Source of the DNA: Streptomyces albus subsp. chlorinus | GTDB lineage: Bacteria; Actinomycetota; Actinomycetes; Streptomycetales; Streptomycetaceae | Reading direction: 5' to 3' | Length of the DNA stretch: 36,697 bases | Assembly (NCBI RefSeq): GCF_013302895.1 | Contig: NZ_VJOK01000001.1 | Coordinates: forward strand, 4,881,639-4,918,335 | Shown: positions 8,722-16,336 of the stretch, piece after piece | How the letters are laid out: the number at the start of each line of letters is the position of its first letter | Numbering within the stretch: position 1 is the stretch's first letter | Position numbers and translations under genes: made by a program | Notes under the pieces: generated by a model | The model's input: only the letters and a program-made list of their open reading frames with translations | What the model was told of the DNA's origin: nothing | The model's database searches: none

Positions 8722-9726
8722 TCACTCGGCCGCGTCGGCCGTGCAGAGGGTGCGGCTTCCGCCGTCCACCTTCCACGTCCAGTAGTGCGCGTGTGTGCCC
8801 GCGTCGCCCTCCCGGCACGAGGTGGTGTCCCGGTAGACACCGGTGATCCTCAGCAGCCGGTCGTACCGCCCCTGGCCCGAGGGCGGCCGGGTCGAGCAGG
8901 CGGGTGCGGACATCAGGGCGGCGCGCACCTCGCCGCCCGCGGACTCGGCGAGCAGGCACTGGTCGGTGCGGAACTGGCGGGTGAGGCACAGGGTGGTCTC
9001 CCCGTGCGTCCAACTGGCGCGCCCGTTGCCGGTGGGGCAGGCGGCTTCCACATCTCCGCCGGGGCCGCGGCCGGGGCCGGCGTCCGTGCCGGTGCCGGGG
9101 CCCGTGTGGTGGACGGCCGTCACCCGCGTGTAGGCCCTCTCGTCCCCGCACGGCACCCGGGTGGCCTCGACGGGGGCCGGGCGGCTCCAGCCGGAGCCGC
9201 TGCCGTGGATGGTCAGGCACTGGCCGGCCCGGACCGAGCGGAAGGCGCCCGCGAGGGAGTCGGAGGCCGAACCGGGCCCCGCCGCGGGGCCGGTGGCGCC
9301 GGGCCGTACGGGGTGTGAGGACGAGGGGTCCGGCGGTGCGCCGGTGGCGGGCGCGGAACCGGAGGGCGACGGGCCGGCGGTCGCGCCGTCACCGTCACCG
9401 GGCTGCGGGGTCGGATACGCCGGGACGCTGCCGGCGCCCGGGGAGGGGCGTGCGGACACCTCGTCCGCACGGCCCGGGGCGCTGACGACCTTCGGCAGGA
9501 TCAGCGTCGCGAACAGGGCCGCCGCGACCAGCAGTCGGAGCCGCCCCCGGCGGGCCCGCTCGCCCAGAGCGCCCTCGCCTTCCGCCCCGGCGTCTCCGCC
9601 GTGGGCCGTGCCGGCCAAGGCGGCGGCCGGGTCCGGGGACCCGGGACTCGGGGGGCTGCCGGTGCCGGGGGCCTCGCGGCTGTCGTCGCCGTGGCGTCCG
9701 TCCCGTCCCCGTCCGAGCTTTCTCAC
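8722..9726 (-). CDS. membrane-anchored or secreted protein of unknown function
   Basis: A 334-residue protein from GTG 9726 with GGAGACGGAG upstream. Residues 1-60 are a hydrophilic, Gly/Ala/Arg-rich cytoplasmic segment. One membrane helix (LRLLVAAALFATLILPKVV, about 62-80) is followed by a Pro/Ser/Thr/Gly-rich linker to about residue 155. The C-terminal domain (about 160-334) has eight cysteines in motifs such as VRAGQCLTIHG, VPCGDERAYTRV, EAACPTGN, TTLCLTRQF, DQCLLAE and TTSCREGDAGT. These probably form disulfides outside the cell. This layout (cytoplasmic tail, one helix, low-complexity stalk, Cys-rich domain) is common in Streptomyces, but I do not recognise a function. It is convergent with the IS and follows a palindromic terminator. 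Confidence 0.75.
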   Translation of the reverse strand: MRKLGRGRDGRHGDDSREAPGTGSPPSPGSPDPAAALAGTAHGGDAGAEGEGALGERARRGRLRLLVAAALFATLILPKVVSAPGRADEVSARPSPGAGSVPAYPTPQPGDGDGATAGPSPSGSAPATGAPPDPSSSHPVRPGATGPAAGPGSASDSLAGAFRSVRAGQCLTIHGSGSGWSRPAPVEATRVPCGDERAYTRVTAVHHTGPGTGTDAGPGRGPGGDVEAACPTGNGRASWTHGETTLCLTRQFRTDQCLLAESAGGEVRAALMSAPACSTRPPSGQGRYDRLLRITGVYRDTTSCREGDAGTHAHYWTWKVDGGSRTLCTADAAE

Positions 9727-9909
9727 CCGCGCGCTCCGTCTCCCCCAGGGCCGGCCCGCGCTCCCCGCGCGTACCGCTTACGCGTACATGCTCGCGGATC
9801 GGTCAGCGGCTGGCGAGCCCTCGGGGGAAGGCGGCTGCGCGGGGAGAGGCGGCCGGTTCCGGGTTTCGCGGGGAGCGGGGGAGAGAAGAGATGGCCAAGG
9901 CGGCGGCCC

Positions 9910-10131
9910 TCACGCCGCCTTGACCATCTCGGCACGTACGGCGCGCTGCCACTGCCCGCGCAGCCGGTCCAGTTCGGCGAGTGCTTCCTTCGACCAGAGA
10001 GTGCGGCCCGCGACGAAATCCCTGATCGCGTCGTTGGCCGCGGTGACGGAGAGTTCCGGCGAGGGCGCTCGGCCCGCGCTCGTCTCCCCGAACAGTCCGG
10101 GCTCTCCGGGCCCGGTGGAAGTCGATGTCAT
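9910..10131 (-). CDS. 73-residue conserved-looking small protein
   Basis: The frame is open much further upstream, but only the last 73 codons look like protein, starting at ATG 10131. Features are a disordered N-terminus (MTSTSTGPGEPGLFGETS) and a helical C-terminal half (SVTAANDAIRDFVAGRTLWS, then EALAELDRLRGQWQRAVRAE). The helical part looks like a conserved small actinobacterial protein that I have seen as hypothetical; no function is known to me. It stands alone, divergent from the prepilin peptidase gene, in a 600-bp region between two larger genes. Confidence 0.6.
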   Translation of the reverse strand: MTSTSTGPGEPGLFGETSAGRAPSPELSVTAANDAIRDFVAGRTLWSKEALAELDRLRGQWQRAVRAEMVKAA

Positions 10132-10317
10132 ACGGACTACAGTACGGCCCCCCACTGACAACGGCAGTTGGTTAACGAGGCGTCGGAGACGGCCGATTGG
10201 TGCTGCGTCGCAGGTGTCGGCGCTGTCCGGCTCCGGGATGCTCCGAGGGGATGTGAGATGAATCGCGTCCCGAGCGCTCCGTACGGCCGGTGCCGGATGC
10301 CCGCGCGGCCGGGGACA

Positions 10318-10323
10318 TAAGCT
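10318..10323 (+). promoter_or_regulatory. possible -10 element for a leaderless prepilin peptidase mRNA
   Basis: TAAGCT fits the TANNNT consensus and ends six bases before the GTG at 10330, so transcription would begin at or next to the start codon. No ribosome-binding site is visible before that GTG, which agrees with a leaderless message. No convincing -35 element. Confidence 0.35.
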
Positions 10324-10329
10324 CGCGGT

Positions 10330-11103
10330 GTGCTGCTGGAGTGGATAGTGAGCGTGGCCGCCGCCGCTTACGGCGCCGCGGTCTGCTCCCTGCTGCCCCG
10401 GGCCGTCTACCGCCTCTCCGTGGAGCCCGGGAAGCCCTGGCGCGACAGCTGCCCCGGGGGGCATCCGCTGGGCGGGGGCGTGCGGGGCGTGTTGGGCCCC
10501 GCGGTGTGCGGCGCGTGCGCCGGGGAGGTGCGCGCCGGGGGCCGGGAGCCGGGGGAGGCGTACGGCGGAGGGCGGGGCGCCCTCGCCGTGGTCGGCGCAC
10601 TCGTGTGCGCGGGACTGGCCGCGGCCGTGGGCGTGCGTCCCGAACTCGCGGTGTGGCTACTGTTCGTGCCGTGCGCGCTGCTGCTGGCCGCGGTCGACCT
10701 CGCCGTGATGCGGCTGCCCGACATGCTCACCCTGCCGCTCGCGGCCGGCACCGCCGCGCTGCTGGGACTCGCCGCCCTGCTGCCCGGAGCCGCCGGGAGC
10801 TGGCGCGGGGCGCTGCTGGGCGGCCTCGTGCTGGCCGGGGCGTTCTTCGCGCTGTTCGTCATCAGCCCGCGCGCGGTGGCCTTCGGTGACGTCAAGCTCG
10901 CGCTGTCGGTCGGTGTGGCCCTGGGGTGGTACGGCTGGGCCGTGCTGTTCGCGGGCGCCTTCCTGGGCTTCCTGTCGGCGGCCGGGTACGGCTTCGCGCT
11001 GATGCTGACGGGGCGCGCCCGCCGCGACAGCGCCATGGCCTTCGGCCCGTTCATGGTGCTCGGAGCGGTGGCGGGCGTGGCGCTGGGCGCGCTCACCGGC
11101 TGA
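10330..11103 (+). CDS. prepilin peptidase (type IV leader peptidase, A24 family)
   Basis: A 257-residue polytopic membrane protein. The two catalytic aspartates of A24 peptidases are visible: Asp 123 in AAVDLAVMRLPD and Asp 187 in AFGDVKLAL. About seven helices are seen between residues 5 and 250. The N-terminal cytoplasmic loop has three cysteines (41, 60 and 63), where classical bifunctional enzymes have two CXXC pairs, so the zinc-binding loop is partly lost. The enzyme should cleave the leaders of the Flp pilin and TadE proteins encoded at the left of the window, from which it is separated by the IS and two unrelated genes. The start is GTG without a Shine-Dalgarno sequence. Confidence 0.9.
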   Translation: MLLEWIVSVAAAAYGAAVCSLLPRAVYRLSVEPGKPWRDSCPGGHPLGGGVRGVLGPAVCGACAGEVRAGGREPGEAYGGGRGALAVVGALVCAGLAAAVGVRPELAVWLLFVPCALLLAAVDLAVMRLPDMLTLPLAAGTAALLGLAALLPGAAGSWRGALLGGLVLAGAFFALFVISPRAVAFGDVKLALSVGVALGWYGWAVLFAGAFLGFLSAAGYGFALMLTGRARRDSAMAFGPFMVLGAVAGVALGALTG

Positions 11104-11195
11104 GGGGGAGGTGGACGCGCCGTACTGGCGTGCGCGACACGGTTGTTGGTGTGCGGAACATCGCGTCCGAGGGGCTATGGTGGAAACCCCCCCTC

Positions 11196-11227
11196 GGGCC
11201 GGTCCGTATCCCCCCACGGACCGGCCC
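11196..11227. terminator. strong hairpin between convergent genes
   Basis: GGGCCGGTCCGT (11196-11207) and its exact complement (11216-11227) with an 8-base loop. It lies between the prepilin peptidase gene (+) and the aldo-keto reductase gene (-), which converge here. It should work in both directions. Confidence 0.75.
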
Positions 11228-11254
11228 GCTTCTCTTGCCCGGAGCGGCCGGGGC

Positions 11255-12355
11255 TCAGGCCCTGCTGCTGGCCGCCCAGATGTTGGTGCCGGGCTCCGAC
11301 ACCGCCAGCGCGTCGATCTCGCGCAGCTCCTCCTCGCCGAGCGGGGCTCCGCGCAGGGCGGCGACGTTCGCCTCCAGCTGGGTGACGGAGCTGGCCCCGA
11401 TCAGCGCGGAGGTCATCCGCGGGTCGCGCAGCACCCAGCGCAGGGCGAGCTGCGCCAGGGTCTGGCCGCGGCGCTCGGCGAGGGCGTTGAGGCCGCGCAG
11501 CCGCCCAACGACCTCCTCGGTCAGCAGCCCGGGGTCCAGGGACTTGCCCTGCGCGGCGCGGGAGCCGGCGGGGACGCCGTCGAGGTACTTGTCGGTGAGC
11601 AGACCCTGGGCGAGCGGGGCGAAGGCGATGCAGCCCATGCCCTCGTCCTCCAGGGTGTCGAGCAGCCCGTCCTCCTCGGTCCAGCGGTTGACCATCGAGT
11701 AGGAGGGCTGGTGGATCAGCGCGGGGACGCCCATCTCGCGCAGCAGCCGTGCCGCCTCGCGGGTGCGGGCCGCGCTGTAGGAGGAGATGCCCGCGTAGAG
11801 GGCCTTGCCCTGGTGGACGGCGGTGGCCAGCGCCCCCATCGTCTCCTCGAGCGGGGTGTCGGGGTCGTAGCGGTGCGAGTAGAAGATGTCGACGTGGTCG
11901 AGGCCCATCCGGCTCAGTGAGGCGTCGAGCGAGGAGAGCAGGTACTTGCGGGAGCCCCACTCTCCGTACGGGCCGGGGTGCATGAGGTAGCCCGCCTTGG
12001 TCGAGATGACCAATTCGTCCCGGTACGGCCGGAAGTCCTGGGCGAAGATCCGGCCGAAGTTCAGCTCCGCGGAACCGGCCGGCGGACCGTAGTTGTTGGC
12101 CAGGTCGAAGTGGGTGACGCCCAGGTCGAAGGCGCGGCGCAGGATGGCGCGCTGGGTGGCCAGCGGGCGGTCGTCACCGAAGTTGTGCCACAGGCCGAGC
12201 GAGATCGCGGGCAGCTTGAGCCCCCAGCGGCCGGTGCGGCGGTACTCCATCGCCTCGTACCGGGTGTCCTCGGCGCGGTAGAGCGTGTCGGACGGGACCG
12301 CTGCGGGGGACGGGGCGGGAACGGGGGAAGTGGTGCGGTGCGTGCCGTGGGTCAT
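11255..12355 (-). CDS. aldo-keto reductase, YghZ/L-glyceraldehyde 3-phosphate reductase type
   Basis: I choose ATG 12355 over ATG 12361 because AGGAA then lies at normal distance; the protein is 366 residues. The (alpha/beta)8 AKR motifs are clear: MEYRRTGRWGLKLPAISLGL at the start of the barrel, and the catalytic tetrad Asp 84 and Tyr 89 (FDLANNYGPP), Lys 120 (VISTKAGY) and His 161 (FYSHRYDPDTPLEE). The C-terminal NADPH-binding part has LIGASSVTQLEANV. The segments TKAGYLMHPGPYGEWGSRKYL and QPSYSMVNRWTEEDGLL are characteristic of the YghZ group (AKR14), which reduces aldehydes such as L-glyceraldehyde 3-phosphate and methylglyoxal with NADPH. Physiological substrate here is not known. The first 35 residues are an extra low-complexity tail. 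Confidence 0.9.
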   Translation of the reverse strand: MTHGTHRTTSPVPAPSPAAVPSDTLYRAEDTRYEAMEYRRTGRWGLKLPAISLGLWHNFGDDRPLATQRAILRRAFDLGVTHFDLANNYGPPAGSAELNFGRIFAQDFRPYRDELVISTKAGYLMHPGPYGEWGSRKYLLSSLDASLSRMGLDHVDIFYSHRYDPDTPLEETMGALATAVHQGKALYAGISSYSAARTREAARLLREMGVPALIHQPSYSMVNRWTEEDGLLDTLEDEGMGCIAFAPLAQGLLTDKYLDGVPAGSRAAQGKSLDPGLLTEEVVGRLRGLNALAERRGQTLAQLALRWVLRDPRMTSALIGASSVTQLEANVAALRGAPLGEEELREIDALAVSEPGTNIWAASSRA

Positions 12356-12456
12356 GTGCATTTCCTATCACCGCTCGTCAGCGCCGCCCCGGGCCGTTCC
12401 GGTGAGCGCCGCGGCGGCCGTGACCGGCCCGGTTCGTACGTCAGGGCGAACGGCAG

Positions 12457-12462
12457 TAAGGT
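12457..12462 (+). promoter_or_regulatory. possible -10 element (TAAGGT) for the prenyl synthase gene
   Basis: TAAGGT matches TANNNT about 40 bp before the start codon in the divergent intergenic region. The best -35 (TTCGTA at 12433) is weak. Confidence 0.25.
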
Positions 12463-12503
12463 TCTCGGGATCCCGACTCGGCACGGAGAGGCTGGCCGTT
12501 CCC

Positions 12504-13265
12504 ATGAAGTTGCGCGACCTGGTGTACAAGCTCTATGCGCGCCGGGTGGAGGACCGTCTCGATCACGCACAGGTGCCCAAGCACATCGGCGTCATCCTGG
12601 ACGGCAACCGGCGCTGGGCGCGCGCCTCGGGCGGGACGACCGAGCAGGGGCACAAGGCCGGGGCCAGCAAGATCCAGGAGCTGCTCGGCTGGTGCGACGA
12701 GACGGACGTCGAGGTCGTCACCCTGTGGCTGCTGTCCACGGACAACCTCAACCGCCCCGAGAGCGAGCTTCTCCCGCTGGTCGGCATCATCGAGGACACC
12801 GTGCGCGACCTGGCGGCCGACGGACGCTGGCGCGTCCACCACGTCGGGCAGCTGGACCTGCTGCCGGCCAGCACGCAGCGCGTGCTCAAGGAGGCCGAGC
12901 AGCAGGCCGGGGACGTGGACGGGATACTCGTCAACGTCGCCGTCGGCTACGGCGGACGCCAGGAGATCACCGATGCCGTCCGCTCCCTGCTGGCGGACCG
13001 CGCGGCGCGCGGGATAAGCCTCGACGAGTGCGCGGACAGCCTCACGGTGGAGGACATCTCCGAGCACCTCTACACCCGGGGCCAGCCCGACCCGGACCTG
13101 ATCATCCGCACCAGCGGTGAGACCCGGCTCTCCGGCTTCATGCTCTGGCAGAGCGCGCACTCCGAGTACTACTTCTGCGAGGTCCTGTGGCCGGGCTTCC
13201 GCAAGGTGGACTTCCTGCGGGCCCTGCGCGACTACGCCGCGCGGCACCGGCGGTACGGCAACTGA
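12504..13265 (+). CDS. uppS: cis-prenyl transferase (undecaprenyl-type diphosphate synthase)
   Basis: The frame is open from 12285, but ATG 12504 has GGAGAGG 12 bases upstream and gives the family N-terminus; the protein is 253 residues. Catalytic motif VILDGNRRWAR at 30-40 includes the essential Asp 33. Other conserved blocks are GHKAGASK (49-56), LWLLSTDNLNRP (74-85), VNVAVGYGGRQEI (143-155), PDLIIRTSGETRLSGFMLWQ (197-216) and the C-terminal YFCEVLWPGF. The enzyme adds isoprene units in cis to an allylic diphosphate to make the lipid carrier for cell wall synthesis, or a shorter cis-prenyl product. Streptomyces often have more than one such gene, so chain length is not certain. Confidence 0.92.
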   Translation: MKLRDLVYKLYARRVEDRLDHAQVPKHIGVILDGNRRWARASGGTTEQGHKAGASKIQELLGWCDETDVEVVTLWLLSTDNLNRPESELLPLVGIIEDTVRDLAADGRWRVHHVGQLDLLPASTQRVLKEAEQQAGDVDGILVNVAVGYGGRQEITDAVRSLLADRAARGISLDECADSLTVEDISEHLYTRGQPDPDLIIRTSGETRLSGFMLWQSAHSEYYFCEVLWPGFRKVDFLRALRDYAARHRRYGN

Positions 13266-13583
13266 GGCCGCGGCCCCGGCAGGGGCGTGCCCCCCGGCCC
13301 CGACGGGCCCGGTGACCCGGGCCGCGCCCCGGCGTCCCCGGTAGCCGGTCCCCGCCATGCCCGAACGCATGGCGCATGGTTGACGTCCGGGGCGGGAATA
13401 TCCCTCACGACCGTGCCTCTCTCATGGGGCGTGGTCGCCGGGAGGCCCTGTTGGTACCACGGACACCCCACGGAGTGGGGGACGCGGAGGGCCGGAGTCC
13501 GGCCCGCGTGGTGCGGGCGCTCTCCGGCCTCTTCCCCCGCGACGCCGTCGCTCCCCGACCCATCCGAGGGGGTACGTCCCACC
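13266..13583 (+). other. 318-bp spacer before the PhoH gene, no gene seen
   Basis: The PhoH frame is open through this stretch, but its translation is low-complexity. It holds TTGACG (13380-13385) followed after a too-short gap by TATCCC, and a small perfect hairpin CCCCAC-gga-GTGGGG (13466-13480). No clear promoter could be assigned. Confidence 0.4.
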
Positions 13584-14924
13584 GTGGTGATCAGCAAGAA
13601 GCGCAGCGAGTCCGACAGGCGCACGTATGTCATCGACACCAGCGTGCTGCTGTCGGACCCGGCCGCCATGGACCGGTTCGACGAGCACGATGTGGTGCTG
13701 CCCGTGGTCGTCGTCACCGAGCTGGAGGCCAAGCGCAACCACCCAGAGCTGGGTTACTTCGCCCGGCAGGCCCTCCGCAGGCTCGACGAGTACCGCATCC
13801 GGTACGGACGGCTCGACGCGCCGATCCCCCTCAGCGACCAGGGCGGAACGCTCCGGGTCGAACTGAACCACTCGGACCCGGCGGTGCTGCCGGCGGCCAT
13901 GCTCAACCAGCACGGCCGGCCGGGTGACAACGACTCGCGCATCCTCGCCGTGGCGCGCAACCTCCAGGCGGAGGGGTACGACGTCACCGTGGTCTCCAAG
14001 GACCTGCCGCTGCGCATCAAGGCGTCCTCCGTGGGGCTGCTGGCCGAGGAGTACCGCGCGGAGCTGGCCATCACCGACTCCGGCTGGACGGGGATGGCCG
14101 AACTCACCCTGCCCGGTGAGGACATCGACGAGCTGTTCGCGGCGGAGAGCGTGGCCCTGCCGTACGACGCGCCCGAACTTCCCGTCCACACGGGCCTGGT
14201 GCTCCAGTCCGAGAAGGGCAAGGCGCTCGGCAGGGTGACCTCCGACGGGCGGATCCGGCTGGTGCGGGGCGACCGGGAGGCGTTCGGCATCAAGGGGCGC
14301 AGCGCCGAGCAGCGCATCGCCCTCGATCTGCTGCTCGACCCCGAGGTGGGCATCATCTCGATGGGCGGGCGCGCCGGTACCGGCAAGAGCGCGCTGGCGC
14401 TGTGCGCGGGGCTGGAGGCGGTGCTGGAGCGCCGGCAGCACAGCAAGGTGATGGTCTTCCGGCCGCTGTACGCGGTCGGGGGCCAGGACCTGGGCTATCT
14501 GCCGGGCACCGAGGCCGAGAAGATGAGCCCCTGGGCGCAGGCGGTCTTCGACACGCTCTCGGCCGTCACCAGCCGCGAGGTCATCGAGGAGGTGGTGGCG
14601 CGCGGCATGCTGGAGGTGCTGCCGCTGACCCACATCAGAGGGCGCTCGCTGCACGACGCCTTCGTCATCGTGGACGAGGCGCAGTCGCTGGAGCGGAACG
14701 TGCTGCTGACGGTCCTCTCGCGGATCGGCACGGACTCGCGGGTGGTGCTCACCCATGACGTGGCCCAGCGGGACAACCTGCGGGTGGGGCGGTACGACGG
14801 TGTGGTCGCCGTCGTCGAGCGGCTGAAGGGGCACCCTCTCTTCTCGCACATCACGCTGACCCGTTCGGAGCGCTCCCCGATCGCCGCACTGGTGACCGAA
14901 ATGCTGGAGGAAGGGCGCGTATGA
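13584..14924 (+). CDS. PIN-PhoH family ATPase (PhoH2-type)
   Basis: The frame opens at 13287, but the family-like protein begins at the GTG pair 13584/13587, with GAGGGGG upstream; 446 residues. The N-terminal PIN domain (about 13-165) has YVIDTSVLLSDP (Asp 18), VVTELEAKRNHPELG (Glu 46) and the acidic NDSRILAVARNL (Asp 117). The PhoH domain (about 235-445) has Walker A GGRAGTGKS (261-269) and Walker B VIVDEAQSL (361-369). PhoH2 proteins are described as RNA helicase/RNase machines, with PIN as nuclease and PhoH as ATPase. All nuclease and ATPase residues that I can check are present. It ends 69 bp before a strong terminator. Confidence 0.92.
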   Translation: MVISKKRSESDRRTYVIDTSVLLSDPAAMDRFDEHDVVLPVVVVTELEAKRNHPELGYFARQALRRLDEYRIRYGRLDAPIPLSDQGGTLRVELNHSDPAVLPAAMLNQHGRPGDNDSRILAVARNLQAEGYDVTVVSKDLPLRIKASSVGLLAEEYRAELAITDSGWTGMAELTLPGEDIDELFAAESVALPYDAPELPVHTGLVLQSEKGKALGRVTSDGRIRLVRGDREAFGIKGRSAEQRIALDLLLDPEVGIISMGGRAGTGKSALALCAGLEAVLERRQHSKVMVFRPLYAVGGQDLGYLPGTEAEKMSPWAQAVFDTLSAVTSREVIEEVVARGMLEVLPLTHIRGRSLHDAFVIVDEAQSLERNVLLTVLSRIGTDSRVVLTHDVAQRDNLRVGRYDGVVAVVERLKGHPLFSHITLTRSERSPIAALVTEMLEEGRV

Positions 14925-14992
14925 CCCGGAACGCGGGGGCCCGGCCGGCCCCGACGGAGCGTCAACAGAAGGGCTGACGGGCACCCCTGGAG

Positions 14993-15041
14993 CGGGCCCC
15001 GTGCCGAAGGGCGCAACACCCTAGCGGCACGGGGCCCGTTT
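14993..15041 (+). terminator. strong terminator after the PhoH gene
   Basis: A 14-bp perfect stem, CGGGCCCCGTGCCG (14993-15006) with its complement (15025-15038). An inner AGGG/CCCT pairing (15008-15011 with 15019-15022) and a TTT follow. It insulates the PhoH gene from the transglycosylase leader. Confidence 0.85.
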
Positions 15042-15154
15042 GCGCGGTGATTTCCGTGATTCCTTTGCCCCAAACGCCGTGTGAGCTTTCCCACTCAACG
15101 CTGAATTGCTTCCGCGCGTCCCGTTCCGGCAAGGTGTGGGTCCTGTCAGGCCCC

Positions 15155-15231
15155 GCATACGGCACAGCCGCACCCTCAACGGTGCGACACCACGCAGCAG
15201 TACAGAACTGAACAGCAGCAGCGCCGTATGC
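15155..15231 (+). promoter_or_regulatory. possible structured leader RNA: three-way junction
   Basis: A 9-bp perfect long-range stem, GCATACGGC (15155-15163) with GCCGTATGC (15223-15231), encloses two hairpins. These are CGCACC-ctcaac-GGTGCG (15169-15186) and CAGT-acaga-ACTG (15198-15210). Downstream is a further 7-bp hairpin GCCTCCC/GGGAGGC (15284-15309). It lies about 140 bases upstream of the transglycosylase start and after a terminator, so it would be in that gene's leader. It does not match riboswitch classes that I can recognise by eye. Confidence 0.4.
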
Positions 15232-15371
15232 CGCCCGAAGAACCACGCGGGCTCTCACCCGAAGGGAGACCCACCGGGCCCGTGCCTCCCACGCCCATCA
15301 CGGGGAGGCCAGTGTCAGGGGCACGATTGGTCCGCGAGGTCACCCGAGCGGGCATGTTGGAAGGGAACCGT

Positions 15372-16091
15372 GTGACTGCTCGGATTTCGGTCCGGGGATT
15401 CGCCGTGGCGTCCGCCACCGCGGTCACCACCGTCGGCGCCGTCGTCGGTGTTGCCGCAGGCGCCGACAAGGGCCAGGCGCCCGACGCCGAGGCCACCGCC
15501 GCCCAGGCGACGCTCCTGGAGGACATACCGGCCGGGTCGCAGACCCAGGTGCAGACGGCCTCGCTCACGCAGCAGGCCGACGCCGCCTCCGCCGCCGCGG
15601 AGGCCAAGGCGAAGAAGTCCGCCGAGGAAGCCGCGCGCAAGCAGGCCGCCAAGGACGCCGCAGCCAAGAAGGCGAAGGCCGAGAAGGAGGCCGCGGCCAA
15701 GAAGGCGGCCGAGAAGGCCAAGGAGCGCGACAAGCTCAAGACGGCCAGCCGCTCCGCCGACCGCGCGGACGCCGGCGACTTCGCCCAGAAGGGGTCGTAC
15801 ACCACGGCCGAGGTCCAGTCGATGGCCAAGCAGATCGTCGGAGCCGGGCAGTACCAGTGCTTCTCCGAGATCGTCTCGCGCGAGTCGGGCTGGAACTACA
15901 AGGCCACCAACGCCTCCTCCGGCGCCTACGGCCTCGTCCAGGCGCTGCCGGGCTCCAAGATGGCGTCGGCGGGTGCCGACTGGCGGACGAACCCCGCCAC
16001 CCAGATCAAGTGGGGCCTCAACTACATGAACGACCGGTACGGAAGCCCCTGCGGTGCCTGGGACTTCTGGCAGGCCAACAACTGGTACTGA
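15372..16091 (+). CDS. secreted lytic transglycosylase (SLT domain) with Ala/Lys-rich coiled coil
   Basis: I choose GTG 15372, with GGAAGGGAA 5 bases upstream; the frame itself opens at 15228. The protein is 239 residues. A signal peptide (RISVRGFAVASATAVTTVGA, cleavage near residue 30) is followed by a linker and then a long Ala/Lys/Glu-rich coiled coil (about 75-125). The C-terminal SLT-like domain (about 145-239) has the catalytic Glu 171 in EIVSRESGWN, then ASSGAYGLVQALPG and WGLNYMNDRYGSPCGAWDFW. This type cleaves the glycan strands of peptidoglycan outside the cell. The coiled coil may span the wall or dimerise the enzyme. It has its own leader of up to 330 bases after a strong terminator and ends at a very strong terminator, so it is a single-gene unit. 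Confidence 0.92.
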   Translation: MTARISVRGFAVASATAVTTVGAVVGVAAGADKGQAPDAEATAAQATLLEDIPAGSQTQVQTASLTQQADAASAAAEAKAKKSAEEAARKQAAKDAAAKKAKAEKEAAAKKAAEKAKERDKLKTASRSADRADAGDFAQKGSYTTAEVQSMAKQIVGAGQYQCFSEIVSRESGWNYKATNASSGAYGLVQALPGSKMASAGADWRTNPATQIKWGLNYMNDRYGSPCGAWDFWQANNWY

Positions 16092-16135
16092 GCCGCACCG
16101 GCCCCAAACGCCCGCCGGACACCTCGTCCGGACGA

Positions 16136-16183
16136 CGGAAGCCCCCCGTACCGGTCCGCACGGATCGGTACGGGGGGCTTCCG
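16136..16183 (+). terminator. very strong terminator after the transglycosylase gene
   Basis: A 22-pair hairpin. The outer 18 bp (16136-16153 with 16166-16183) are perfect, then comes one G-T pair and TCC/GGA, closed by a 4-base loop (16158-16161). The stem begins with CGGAAGCCCCCC. Confidence 0.9.
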
Positions 16184-16336
16184 CATGCCCGGTCCCCGCC
16201 CCGCACGGCGCACTCGGTGCGGGCCGTCGCGGCGCCCCCGTGGTGAGGCGTCCGGTTCGGGAAGCAACCCTCCGCGCGGGTAACGTCGTCCCTCACACGG
16301 CGAAGCCACTGGCCACACGGGGGCGGAGGAAGCGGA

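Noticed and set aside
13380..13404. TTGACG...TATCCC promoter before the PhoH gene
   Set aside because: The gap between the two boxes is only 13 bp, too short for a normal sigma-70-type promoter.
15155..15231. tRNA-like cloverleaf
   Set aside because: The length (77) and branching resemble a tRNA, but there is no T-loop GGTTCGA sequence, no anticodon stem of 5 bp and the closing stem is 9 bp.
15042..15371. ydaO-type (c-di-AMP) riboswitch before the transglycosylase gene
   Set aside because: Expected by analogy with other Streptomyces wall hydrolase genes, but the core elements (a GGGTGAATCC-like segment and the downstream GACAGCTCACC-like segment) could not be found on either side of the predicted stems.
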